This document shows, in pieces, positions 9,100-17,028 of a stretch of 64,000 nt of DNA. The notes beneath the pieces are model-generated. The model searched no databases. It was not told the origin of the DNA and saw only the letters and a list, made by a program, of their open reading frames with translations. The translations under genes were made by a program, and so were the position numbers. The stretch lies in contig JAJCKG010000001.1 of assembly GCA_020558355.1 (NCBI GenBank), positions 186,001-250,000 on the forward strand. The letters are read 5' to 3'. The stretch comes from a bacterium 210820-DFI.6.37 (lineage in GTDB: Bacteria > Bacillota > Clostridia > Peptostreptococcales > Anaerovoracaceae). Positions within the stretch are counted from its first letter, which is position 1, and each line of letters starts with the position of its first letter.

Positions 9100-10230
9100 T
9101 TATCCAAGGATCTCTGCGAAACTCTGTATTCTCGTTCTCACCTGTCCGGCGCTTTCCATCTGCTGTTCGATTTCTACATGAAGCAGTGGAACATCCGCCT
9201 TTTCAAGCTGTTTTTTGATGATAGGATAATCGAATTCATCCGGATCACAGAATTTCAGCTGACAGAAGATCACAGCCTCCGCGTTATATTGTTTTTTCAG
9301 CTCCAACAGCTTGTCCCCTCTGGTTTTCTCCTGATCATACAGGAAAGCGCATCCGTCCCTCATGGCAATTCTCTTTGCCATTCGGTTCATCCATCTGCCC
9401 TCTTTTGGCGCTATCACATTAAACTGTCTGGATTCCTGCGCAAGGTCATCCGCCGCGACAAAGAATCCGTTTTCTTCCAGTATCTCCAGGAATTCAACCG
9501 GTTCCGCCAGAAGACCTGTCAGAATTACTCTCTTATGAGCGGTCTTCTCCGGCGTGATTTCTTTCAGACATTCCAAAATAGCCTTTATTTTTTCTGTATA
9601 GACTTTTTTATCCATAAAGTAAGCTGCCTTTATAATCAGATGTCTGCGTTTCGCGTTGAATATAGCTGGATGTTTGGAAGCTTCCGCTGTAAAGCGCTGC
9701 ATGACGCTTCGATATTCGTCATACAGATCCACCGCTTCTTCCAAGGCTTCTTCTGTGATTTCCGATCCCTTTATCTTTTCCAGTTCGCCTTTGACTCGCA
9801 GCAGTTCTTCTTCCATGAAACAAATGCCCGCCGCAGTCTTTCTGTTCTGCGGATATACCATAGGAATCAATCTCAGCTGTGGGGACGCAATCTTCCAGTT
9901 TTCCATGATACATTTCATAGTGTCACAGTAAGCGGTCAGGATCACTCCGGACAGAAAATCATAGGTTCCTGAAAGAGCCTGCTCTGTATTGGCTTTCATA
10001 ATCGAGCAGCAAAAGGATTGCAGATATTTGTCTGAAAGCGTTCCAGTTTTAGAGCCTCCCCACATGCCAATTGGTAAAAATCCAGCCGCGTAGACCAATT
10101 CCTCCGGCGCGTAGATGGGAAAGCAGCCGATGGCCTGTTTTCTTGTTTCTGTCATGGCTTTTAAGACCGATTTCTTTGGCTGTAGCGCAATCTGTTCCAA
10201 TTCGCATATCATGTCTAACACGTTGTTCAT
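9100..10230 (-). CDS. 2-hydroxyacyl-CoA dehydratase, beta-type subunit
   Basis: This 376-residue protein belongs to the HgdB/FldC/HadC family, the second subunit of the ketyl-radical dehydratase that removes water from an (R)-2-hydroxyacyl-CoA. Cys residues expected to hold the [4Fe-4S] cluster occur in FCCSIMKAN, TAYCDTMKC and FCQLKFCDPDEFD. The C-terminal HVEIEQQMESAGQVRTR motif is typical of the family. Its ATG overlaps the stop of the alpha gene by 4 bp, a clear sign of coupled synthesis of the two subunits. The substrate cannot be assigned from sequence alone. Confidence 0.92.
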   Translation of the reverse strand: MNNVLDMICELEQIALQPKKSVLKAMTETRKQAIGCFPIYAPEELVYAAGFLPIGMWGGSKTGTLSDKYLQSFCCSIMKANTEQALSGTYDFLSGVILTAYCDTMKCIMENWKIASPQLRLIPMVYPQNRKTAAGICFMEEELLRVKGELEKIKGSEITEEALEEAVDLYDEYRSVMQRFTAEASKHPAIFNAKRRHLIIKAAYFMDKKVYTEKIKAILECLKEITPEKTAHKRVILTGLLAEPVEFLEILEENGFFVAADDLAQESRQFNVIAPKEGRWMNRMAKRIAMRDGCAFLYDQEKTRGDKLLELKKQYNAEAVIFCQLKFCDPDEFDYPIIKKQLEKADVPLLHVEIEQQMESAGQVRTRIQSFAEILG

Positions 10231-11456
10231 TCTCCTTTGCCTCCCTTCTGTTTTTTCCTTTCCTCCATCATTTCCACGAGAGCCTGGACTCTTGTCTCAT
10301 ACTGAGCCAAAGAAAACGCCCGGGGATCCGTCTGGTCTCCGTCAAAAATCACAGATGGGACTCCGGTCCTTTCTTCAACACGTCTTTGAACCTCATACTG
10401 TCTGAAGTCCATTAGCTTGCAGCTTCTATTGGAGTGATAGATGATTCCGTCCAGCTGATAATCCTCTACTAGGTTTGTAATGTTATCTACTCCGAAATCC
10501 AGATTCCGATTTACATAATTGGAGCTGTAAGCTCTTGCCATGCCGTCCAGGTCATTAACGTCATAAACGATATACCAGGAATCCGGATAAGTGGATGTAA
10601 CCATATTGATCCCGTATTTTTTCAGAACCTTATAGGTGTCGGCAAGATGCGGCCAGCAGGCGATTCCATCCCACATAACCCGGTATTTTTCTTCGCCCTC
10701 TCTCCACGGGCCCGCACCGTTTTTCGCCTTTTGTTCCAATTCCTTATACCAGAGTTTGAACAGATCCCTTCCTTCTTCCGTTCCCCTCGCGCATACGATG
10801 GTCGCCATATAGTTGAACAGGTCAAATCCATTGAGCGGAGAAGGGATAGCTCTCGCCTGAAGAGCCGCCTTTTTCCACCAGATCGAGGTCTCTGTAGAAG
10901 TTTTCATAACTTCCGCAAACCTGTCATAATCAAATTTTCTGTTTGTGATTTTTTCCAGCTGATTGATAGCGTCCAGCAGTTGCCCCTTTATATATCGGAT
11001 GTTCTGCTGGCTTACTTCGTATTCATGGTTAAAAGGCAGATCAAACAGGATCATTGGGATGTCCAGTTCCTTTGCAATATTTTCATACCATTTAATAACT
11101 GTGTTACAGATATTGTTACAGCAGAAAATCAGATCCGGTTTTGGAATGTTTCCCGCTTCGCTGTTCATAATATCCATGTAGGCCAGATTTACCCTGGCAT
11201 AGGAACAGATGTCCACGGAATATCCGTTGCCCTCAGAATAATCGATAAATTCCTGCGCGCATTTTCGCGCTCCAATCGCGGCAGCATGGTTTTCAGGATA
11301 TACGGTATGGATATCCATTGTGGTAAGCAGCTCCTGCGGTGATATGGAAGTCGCCCAGGCTACCAGTTTTCCATCCCGCTTTGCCTGCATTGCGTCCGCG
11401 TAGTGTTTATCCAGCAGTTCTCCCAAAAGCTGTTTTGATGTTTTTGTATTATCCAC
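10227..11456 (-). CDS. 2-hydroxyacyl-CoA dehydratase, alpha-type subunit
   Basis: The 409-residue protein belongs to the HgdA/FldB/HadB family. It shows VNLAYMDI and PKPDLIFCCNNICNT near residue 120 (cluster region) and the C-terminal HSNRSCKLMDFRQ plus FDGDQTDPR, which in relatives surround the Fe-S cluster and substrate. It is the first gene of the nine-gene operon, directly behind a sigma-54 promoter. No 2-hydroxyacid dehydrogenase gene is in the window, which is unusual for a 2-hydroxyacyl-CoA pathway. Confidence 0.92.
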   Translation of the reverse strand: MDNTKTSKQLLGELLDKHYADAMQAKRDGKLVAWATSISPQELLTTMDIHTVYPENHAAAIGARKCAQEFIDYSEGNGYSVDICSYARVNLAYMDIMNSEAGNIPKPDLIFCCNNICNTVIKWYENIAKELDIPMILFDLPFNHEYEVSQQNIRYIKGQLLDAINQLEKITNRKFDYDRFAEVMKTSTETSIWWKKAALQARAIPSPLNGFDLFNYMATIVCARGTEEGRDLFKLWYKELEQKAKNGAGPWREGEEKYRVMWDGIACWPHLADTYKVLKKYGINMVTSTYPDSWYIVYDVNDLDGMARAYSSNYVNRNLDFGVDNITNLVEDYQLDGIIYHSNRSCKLMDFRQYEVQRRVEERTGVPSVIFDGDQTDPRAFSLAQYETRVQALVEMMEERKKQKGGKGE

Positions 11457-11494
11457 TGTCTTCCTCCTTACTTTTATCTTTTGTCTATACGTTC

Positions 11495-11510
11495 CGCAAA
11501 ATTCGGGCCA
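11495..11510 (-). promoter_or_regulatory. sigma-54 (-24/-12) promoter of the dehydratase operon
   Basis: The minus strand reads TGGCCCGAATTTTGCG, with GG and GC elements at correct spacing and only two departures from TGGCACGNNNNTTGCW. Initiation is expected near 11485, about 30 nt before the first ATG at 11456. Four candidate activator sites lie 135-310 bp upstream. Confidence 0.85.
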
Positions 11511-11531
11511 TATTTTTCAATAGCCACTTTC

Positions 11532-11585
11532 AAAAAAAGACAGAAAACACGGAATGATTGAAATTTCCGTGTTTTTCTGTCTTTT
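11532..11585 (-). terminator. rho-independent terminator of the sigma-54 activator gene
   Basis: The arms GACAGAAAACACGGAA (11539-11554) and TTCCGTGTTTTTCTGTC (11565-11581) form a long hairpin followed on the minus strand by a run of seven T. It separates the activator gene from the dehydratase operon promoter, so the operon is an independent unit. Confidence 0.85.
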
Positions 11586-11644
11586 AAAATTTATTTTGTT
11601 TTTGTACGCGACTTGCTATATTGTTTTATTTTCCATTGCGGGTC

Positions 11645-11832
11645 GATGTAATTTATCATCATTATTTTTAATCGATGAAAAGCTGCATCAATGGAGTCAA
11701 TCAGTCTAAACTGTTTTTGTAAGTTATTTTAATTTTCAAACTTTTTATTGATTTGATTTATTTTGGAAACTTTTTCCATGCTTTCGATGTAAGTTTGCAT
11801 CATCATTACATTTTTCATGTAGTCTCGCATCA
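11645..11832. promoter_or_regulatory. cluster of four 16-bp inverted repeats, candidate activator sites of the dehydratase operon
   Basis: Four related palindromes occur here: GATGTAATTTATCATC (11645-11660), GATGAAAAGCTGCATC (11674-11689), GATGTAAGTTTGCATC (11786-11801) and CATGTAGTCTCGCATC (11817-11832). The last ends at the activator's stop codon. The consensus is GATGTAA-N2-TTGCATC. A fifth copy lies upstream of the gabT promoter. Position and number fit upstream activating sequences for the adjacent AAA+ regulator. The intervening sequence is AT-rich and carries no gene. Confidence 0.78.
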
Positions 11833-13254
11833 TCATATTCCATATTTTTTCATTTTTCTCACGATTGTAGACTGATCCACCTTCAAGAAGTCCCCAATTT
11901 TTCTTGATGAGCCATATTTCTTCTTCGCCCGCAGCAAGATACTTTTCTCATATTCATCAAGCATGCTCTGCAGGGATTTCTCACCGTTTTCTCCAGTGTC
12001 CCGCCCCGTATTCGGCAGGGATATCCAGGGAACATCGTCAAGGCCAATGTAGTCATCATTGCTGATCACAATCATGCTCTCAATAACATTTTTCAGCTGC
12101 CGTATGTTGCCCGGCCATTCATGCTCTTCCAATTCCTTGATAACTTCATAGCTTAGCTTTTTGTTTAGCCCATAATGCCTGTTAAACTGCTTTATAAATT
12201 TAAGGGCCAGCGGTATAATCTCATCTTTTCGCTCACTTAAAGAAGGAATTTTCAAATTGATTACATTAAGGCGGTAAAACAGATCCTCTCGAAACTGATT
12301 ATCGCTGACCATTTTGTTAAGGTCTTTATTGGTCGCGGCTATGACCCGTATATCCAGATCGATCTGTTCTGAGGCGCCAACCCGCACAACCGCTCTGTCC
12401 TCCAGAACACGAAGGAGCTTTACCTGTAAGGAAGGGGTAATTTCTCCGATTTCATCCAGGAAGATCGTACCGCCATCAGCAGCTTCAAAGAGTCCTTTCT
12501 TCCCACCCTTTGCCGCTCCTGTGAAAGCGCCTTCTTCATAGCCAAAAAGCTCCGATTCCAGCAGGTTTTCCGGAATAGCTCCGCAATTAACCGCAATAAA
12601 GGGCTTATCTTTTCGTAAAGAGCTTTCATTATGAATATATCTTGCTACCAGTTCTTTTCCAACACCGGAGCTTCCTGTAATCAGAACAGTTGTATCGAAG
12701 TTGCAAATCTTTGAAGCCAGTTGATAGATTTCCCGCATTCTATTGTTTGCAATTACAATTTCTCCATTTATGGAAATATCCTTTTCCTCATTTTCCAGCC
12801 GCTCCTTGTAATGCAGCTCCCGTTCTTTTGTTTTCTGCAATTCTTCCCGCAGCGCGTATATTTCAGACATATCTCTGGTATTGACTACTACCATTTTTAC
12901 AGTCTCATTGTCATCAAAAATAGGAGTTCCTGTAACGATAATATTTTTTCCATGTTGTGTTGTATGATGCATGGATATCGTCTTTCGCTGTTCGATGGCA
13001 AGCGTGGCAACTGAGTTCCGCATCCATACAGGGTTAATCAGCTCACCCACATTGTGTCCAACAATATCCTCCAGCTTGATCCCGGTATTCCTTTCATAGG
13101 AATGGTTCGCAAGCAGTACATTTCCTTCTCCATCCGTCACCAAAAGTCCGTCAAAGGAGCCCTCGATAATTTCCTGCAGTTCTGCCAATAGTTCGTCGTG
13201 TTCACCCAGATTGTTTGTCATGGAAAGACCTGTGTTCCCGGTTTTCATTTTCAC
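11833..13254 (-). CDS. sigma-54-dependent transcriptional activator (PAS, AAA+, HTH)
   Basis: In this 473-residue enhancer-binding protein, residues 20-140 form a PAS sensor. An AAA+ domain follows with Walker A GSSGVGKE, the sigma-54 contact loop GAFTGA, and Walker B GGTIFLDEIGE. Residues 430-473 form a short TyrR/Fis-like HTH ending IVRKMKKYGI. Such proteins hydrolyse ATP to open sigma-54 promoters from distant sites. The gene is adjacent to the operon, and 16-bp palindromes flank its 3' end and precede gabT, so control of this regulon is a strong inference. The PAS ligand is unknown; there is no phospho-acceptor domain. Confidence 0.95.
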   Translation of the reverse strand: MKMKTGNTGLSMTNNLGEHDELLAELQEIIEGSFDGLLVTDGEGNVLLANHSYERNTGIKLEDIVGHNVGELINPVWMRNSVATLAIEQRKTISMHHTTQHGKNIIVTGTPIFDDNETVKMVVVNTRDMSEIYALREELQKTKERELHYKERLENEEKDISINGEIVIANNRMREIYQLASKICNFDTTVLITGSSGVGKELVARYIHNESSLRKDKPFIAVNCGAIPENLLESELFGYEEGAFTGAAKGGKKGLFEAADGGTIFLDEIGEITPSLQVKLLRVLEDRAVVRVGASEQIDLDIRVIAATNKDLNKMVSDNQFREDLFYRLNVINLKIPSLSERKDEIIPLALKFIKQFNRHYGLNKKLSYEVIKELEEHEWPGNIRQLKNVIESMIVISNDDYIGLDDVPWISLPNTGRDTGENGEKSLQSMLDEYEKSILLRAKKKYGSSRKIGDFLKVDQSTIVRKMKKYGI

Positions 13255-13285
13255 GCCTCCTTTTTACGATTTAAAATTGATTATC

Positions 13286-13305
13286 ATTAGCCGTTTATGG
13301 CTAAT
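13286..13305. repeat. inverted repeat in the divergent regulator intergenic region
   Basis: ATTAGCC and GGCTAAT are perfect 7-bp arms around a 6-nt loop, between the start of the sigma-54 activator gene and the small HTH gene. It is a possible operator for the small XRE protein acting on either gene. Confidence 0.45.
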
Positions 13306-13356
13306 ATCATTATAACCCGATTACTGCTAACATTCAAAGTGAGAGGATATTGTATC

Positions 13357-13569
13357 ATGATCAGTTATGAACCTTTATGGAATACTTTAAAACAAAAGAA
13401 TATCAGTCAGTATCAACTGATTAAAAAACACGGTGTATCAGCTGGTCAGTTGTCCCGTCTCCGTGCGAATCGTAATGTCTCCACCCATACAATTAATACC
13501 CTTTGCACGATCTTATCCTGTAAAGTAGAAGATATCATGATATTCATAGAAGAGGATCATACTCCATAA
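13357..13569 (+). CDS. small XRE/Cro-CI family DNA-binding protein
   Basis: The 70-residue product is almost entirely one helix-turn-helix domain: NISQYQLIKKHGVSAGQLSRL near residues 15-35, then a recognition helix and VEDIMIFIEE. The start was placed at 13357 because GAGAGG lies 10 nt upstream, whereas the longer frame has no ribosome site. It is divergent from the sigma-54 activator. Its last 13 bp overlap the 3' end of the convergent AEC transporter gene. It is likely a transcriptional regulator with an unknown target. Confidence 0.8.
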   Translation: MISYEPLWNTLKQKNISQYQLIKKHGVSAGQLSRLRANRNVSTHTINTLCTILSCKVEDIMIFIEEDHTP

Positions 13570-14498
13570 TATACAGATAGAATTGTCGTTACAATAGGCA
13601 ATGTAATGATGGAAAGCATTGTGGACAGCGCCACGCCTTCTGCCGCCAGTTGAGCATTTTTGCCCTCACGGGCGGCAATCGCTACGATCATGACCATTGT
13701 CGGAAAAGCAGACGCGTATACCATTATTAATTTCACAAATTTATATAGCGGAAGCCAGTTTACTGCCAGAAAGGTCAGCGCCGGCCATACCGTAAGGCTG
13801 ATTATGGCTATAGCCGCTAATTTTCTGTTTTTTATAATTCCCCGTATATTACTTTGTCCCAGCTGCACTCCCAGTACAATCATCGAAACTGGAATATTCG
13901 CGTCGCCAACAGGGGCCATGATGTCATACAGGATCTTAGGAAGCTGTGTCCCTGAAAACAGTAAGATAATCCCAACCATCGCCGCTATAGAGCACATGTT
14001 GACCATTGAGCGCAGCATCTGCTTTAAGTGAATCCTTCTTTTCTCTCCCATGCTGACCTGCAGCAGCCCCGCGGAATACATATAAATGCTTAGCATAATA
14101 TTATTTAAAACCATATAGTACAAGCCTTCGCTTCCAAAGGCCGCTTTTGAAACCGGAAAGCCCATAAATCCTGTATTTTGCGCTGTCAGAATTATTGTGT
14201 ATACACCGGTATCCTCTTTTGGAACCTTAATCAGTTTTACAATAAACAGCGCGACCACAAACCCCGCTATAAAGTAAATAAGCGTTCCCAACAGCATTTG
14301 GACCGTTGCGATGACTGTGTCCCCGCTCAGTGTTTCGCTTGCTATCGACGTTATAATAAGGCATGGGCCGGTAACATTTATAAGAAGGCTTATGAGATGT
14401 TCATTCGCTTCGGGCCGCAGAACCTTTGTTTTGCAGCATATATACCCGATAATGATCATCGCGAACGTTATAATGATTTTATAAAAAATAATTGCCAT
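13557..14498 (-). CDS. AEC family transporter (auxin efflux carrier type)
   Basis: The 313-residue membrane protein has about ten hydrophobic segments split into two halves, typical of the AEC/MdcF permease family, which moves organic acids or amino-acid-derived anions. It is convergent with the small XRE gene and overlaps it by 13 bp. A sigma-54 promoter lies 52 bp upstream of the ATG, so it is probably expressed together with the fermentation operon. Uptake of the fermented substrate or export of a carboxylate product is an inference from this context. Confidence 0.88.
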   Translation of the reverse strand: MAIIFYKIIITFAMIIIGYICCKTKVLRPEANEHLISLLINVTGPCLIITSIASETLSGDTVIATVQMLLGTLIYFIAGFVVALFIVKLIKVPKEDTGVYTIILTAQNTGFMGFPVSKAAFGSEGLYYMVLNNIMLSIYMYSAGLLQVSMGEKRRIHLKQMLRSMVNMCSIAAMVGIILLFSGTQLPKILYDIMAPVGDANIPVSMIVLGVQLGQSNIRGIIKNRKLAAIAIISLTVWPALTFLAVNWLPLYKFVKLIMVYASAFPTMVMIVAIAAREGKNAQLAAEGVALSTMLSIITLPIVTTILSVYYGV

Positions 14499-14549
14499 AT
14501 TTATAATACCCTATTTCTATCAGCTTACTTGTTCTACATCAAATTATTA

Positions 14550-14565
14550 TGCAACGTTCATGCCA
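14550..14565 (-). promoter_or_regulatory. sigma-54 (-24/-12) promoter of the AEC transporter
   Basis: The minus strand reads TGGCATGAACGTTGCA, one mismatch from TGGCACGNNNNTTGCW. Initiation is expected near 14539, about 40 nt before the ATG at 14498. No GATGTAA-type repeat was found upstream. Confidence 0.85.
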
Positions 14566-14606
14566 ACCTGCAATCCTATCATTCCGTACTATATTCAGAG
14601 GGCCAA

Positions 14607-14638
14607 AAAACAGAGCATACTTTGATATACTCTGTTTT
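14607..14638. repeat. AAAACAGAG/CTCTGTTTT inverted repeat upstream of the AEC promoter
   Basis: Perfect 9-bp arms, extended by CATA/TATA, flank a short loop 42 bp upstream of the -24 element. It could be an activator site for a different enhancer-binding protein or a weak terminator. The rest of 14499-14879 is AT-rich and contains no convincing gene. Confidence 0.45.
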
Positions 14639-14879
14639 AAACACTTTATCTTAATTCAATTTCAAGAACTCGCAGGGTTACAGGCCGGTCCGCTCTGTAC
14701 GGTCAATAATATTTTACTGAACTGCTTTAATCGCCTTTATAAAAACATCATCAAGTTATCCTCTGTATATTTGCGTAACTTTCAGATTATATATTCAGGC
14801 CTCTTTTGTACAAGCAAATAAGTACAACAAATAAGCATTTTAATTCAATCAATAAGACAAATTAATTCCTCATTCACCT

Positions 14880-14908
14880 TTGACATCACATAAATTAAGC
14901 AATATAAT
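14880..14908 (+). promoter_or_regulatory. consensus sigma-A promoter of the 37-aa gene
   Basis: TTGACA (14880-14885), a 17-bp spacer and TATAAT (14903-14908) match the housekeeping consensus exactly. Initiation is expected about 28 nt before the ATG. Confidence 0.88.
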
Positions 14909-14942
14909 AAGAGTACAAAGAAAAAGAGAAAAGAGGGATATT

Positions 14943-15056
14943 ATGAGTACTGCTACAAAAAACACGATCGTCAAAGCGCTGAAGGAAATGAAGCATCAGT
15001 TTGACATTTGCGCTATCATGATTGACGAATGTGTTCAGCACGGGACACTCAAGTAA
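14943..15056 (+). CDS. 37-residue protein of unknown function
   Basis: An ATG at 14943 follows AGAGGGA and opens a 37-codon frame beginning MSTATKNTIVKALKEMK and ending VQHGTLK, with two Cys near the middle and C-terminal third and no hydrophobic segment. A perfect sigma-A promoter precedes it and a strong terminator follows, so it forms its own short transcription unit. I do not recognise a family. A small regulatory protein or a peptide precursor is possible. Alternatively the transcript itself could be a small RNA, with the frame incidental. Confidence 0.6.
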   Translation: MSTATKNTIVKALKEMKHQFDICAIMIDECVQHGTLK

Positions 15057-15098
15057 TGTAATCTTAATTCCCAAAAATAAATATAGCGTTATATTTTT

Positions 15099-15125
15099 CC
15101 GGTAAGCTTCCTTACCGGTTTTTTA
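15099..15125 (+). terminator. rho-independent terminator of the 37-aa gene
   Basis: The arms CCGGTAAG and CTTACCGG with a CTTC loop precede TTTTTTATT. The terminator is immediately followed by REP-like element A. Confidence 0.88.
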
Positions 15126-15129
15126 TTAT

Positions 15130-15209
15130 GCCGGAAATATCGAAAACGAGATTTCCGGCATATCAACAAAGTCTACCGCTGAAAATAAATCGGTGAAGCC
15201 GACTTTGTT
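15130..15209. repeat. REP-like structured repeat, copy A
   Basis: Two consecutive inverted repeats make up the element: GCCGGAAAT/ATTTCCGGC (15130-15159) and AACAAAGTC/GACTTTGTT (15165-15209). The same two-hairpin unit, also next to a terminator-like stem, occurs inverted at 22542-22618. The copies are nearly identical over about 80 bp and bracket the accessory region. Confidence 0.8.
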
Positions 15210-15290
15210 CTTATAAAGGTTTAGACGCTCTCTCTGCTGCGGAAAAATAGCGAGGCAGTTTTGGATGTCTCGCTAATAAAAGTTTAACTG

Positions 15291-16910
15291 TTATTTTACC
15301 CGGATCTTTTTCACTTTGCTGTAGGCGCCGTAAAGCTTCGTTCCACCGGAGGTCTTATACGCCCGCGCCTTTACGTAATAGACCTTCTTCCTTGAAAGCT
15401 TCTTAAAAACCTTACTGGTTGTTTTATTACTCTTTATGGTTACTGATTTTCTGCCCTTCTTAAACGTTTTGTTTTTCGCAATGACCACCTGATATCCTGT
15501 CACGGTTTTATCCCGCTTCCAGGTTACTTTCAGAGAACGTGTCCCTGCTGTCAATTTGGAAATCGTCGCTTTTTTCGGAGCTACGGTCAGGGTAACGCTT
15601 TTGGATGCCGCCTGATAGATTCCCGATTTTGGAACGGATACTTTTATCGTTGTCTTTCCTGGCCCCTTGATGGTAACTTTTCCAGTGCCGCTGACTTTGG
15701 CAACGCTGGTTTTGCTGGAGCGGTAGGAAAGGACTCCTGAGCCTGAAAATTTTGGCTTTAAAGTGAATGCCTTACTGGAAGCTGTTTTCTTGTATGTGCT
15801 GGAAAGCCCTGTAATCCTCCTGCTGATGGAGCTTTTTTTATAGATTGCCTTCTGCACTGCCGCCAGAGGATCAATGATACCATATCCATAACAGGTGTCA
15901 TAGCCCTTTGTTCCCGCGTCCCGGGCAGTCGATGTAAGAATGCCTGCGCATTCCTTTGCCGTAAGACTTGGGTCCGCCTGGAAAACTAAAGCTGCCACGC
16001 CTGCTACATACGGTGTGGCAGCGCTGGTAGCGCCCATGGTTTTGCTGTCTGTATTATTATCCTTGGATAACGTATACAGCCCATTTGAAGGCCCCGCCAC
16101 ATCGATCCTGTCATTGTAGGTGGAACCGGCGGAAGTATAGGACTTAGAGCTTGTTACAAATTTGACTCCTGAAACGGCCAGAACATTTTCATAAGAAGCC
16201 GGATAACGGTATTCCTTCTTGCCTGTATTTCCTCCAGACGCAACTACAAGAATGCTGTTATTTTTCTTATTTGCGACCCTTTCAATCTCATCCGCTATTT
16301 CTTTTTCATATATAGTGTCACTAAGGCTGATACTGATGACCCTGCATTTTTTCTCTTCCGCGTAACGTATTCCTTCAATGACCGACTTCACATACGCGCT
16401 CTGCGATCCATCGGCAGCCACCTTGACTACATACAAATTGGCTTCATACGCTACTCCGGCGCTTAGCAGCTTGTTATTCCCCACTGCGGCTAAAATTCCC
16501 GCAGCTCCTGTTCCATGTCCATTTTTATCGCTAACCTGTCCTTTTCCTTCTTTTAAAGTTACCGCATTATACGCGCCTTTTACATTGGAAGCCAGATCCT
16601 TATGATAAACATTTGCTCCGCCGTCGAAGACCGCTACGTTAACGCCCTTTCCGGTTGCGTAGTCCCACGCTGTCAATCCCGGTCCAGCCAGACCCAAATG
16701 GAAAATATAATGATATTCATTTTTATTAGAGGAATAATTCGCTTGTGAAATCTGGGAGTCTGTAGTGAATCCATCCAGCCGATCACATATCCCAAAGTTT
16801 ACAGAACCCTCATCCGTTGTTTCCGCTCCTCTGACTGAGACACCAGAAAATAAAATTATGATTGCGATTAAAGTCCCCGACAGCAGGAATTTGCGCCATT
16901 TTCCACACAT
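15291..16910 (-). CDS. secreted subtilisin-like serine peptidase (S8) with C-terminal Ig-like/Fn3 domains
   Basis: This 539-residue exported protease has a signal peptide with hydrophobic core LLSGTLIAIIILFSGVSVRG. An S8 domain follows with Asp in VAVFDGG, His in NGHGTGAAGIL, the oxyanion Asn region SGGNTGKK and Ser in GATSAATPYVAG. The canonical GTSMAAP appears as GATSAATP, but the Ser is retained. Residues 360-450 resemble a bacterial Ig-like domain, and residues 450-539 a Lys-rich fibronectin-III-like domain ending KIRVK. No sortase motif is seen, so it is probably secreted or wall-associated through its basic C-terminus. A substrate cannot be inferred. Confidence 0.92.
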   Translation of the reverse strand: MCGKWRKFLLSGTLIAIIILFSGVSVRGAETTDEGSVNFGICDRLDGFTTDSQISQANYSSNKNEYHYIFHLGLAGPGLTAWDYATGKGVNVAVFDGGANVYHKDLASNVKGAYNAVTLKEGKGQVSDKNGHGTGAAGILAAVGNNKLLSAGVAYEANLYVVKVAADGSQSAYVKSVIEGIRYAEEKKCRVISISLSDTIYEKEIADEIERVANKKNNSILVVASGGNTGKKEYRYPASYENVLAVSGVKFVTSSKSYTSAGSTYNDRIDVAGPSNGLYTLSKDNNTDSKTMGATSAATPYVAGVAALVFQADPSLTAKECAGILTSTARDAGTKGYDTCYGYGIIDPLAAVQKAIYKKSSISRRITGLSSTYKKTASSKAFTLKPKFSGSGVLSYRSSKTSVAKVSGTGKVTIKGPGKTTIKVSVPKSGIYQAASKSVTLTVAPKKATISKLTAGTRSLKVTWKRDKTVTGYQVVIAKNKTFKKGRKSVTIKSNKTTSKVFKKLSRKKVYYVKARAYKTSGGTKLYGAYSKVKKIRVK

Positions 16911-17028
16911 CCTAACATTCTCCTTCTGTATAAGTACTTATAGTTTATCATGAATCCTCTAAAAATTCTATAAATTCTTAAAAGAGGAGTTCACATAGGG
17001 AACTCCTCTGACTGGAATTTTATTAATA

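Noticed and set aside
14549..14821. Plus-strand 90-codon frame upstream of the 37-aa gene
   Set aside because: It has no ribosome site, crosses the sigma-54 promoter and the dyad, and has an atypical composition.
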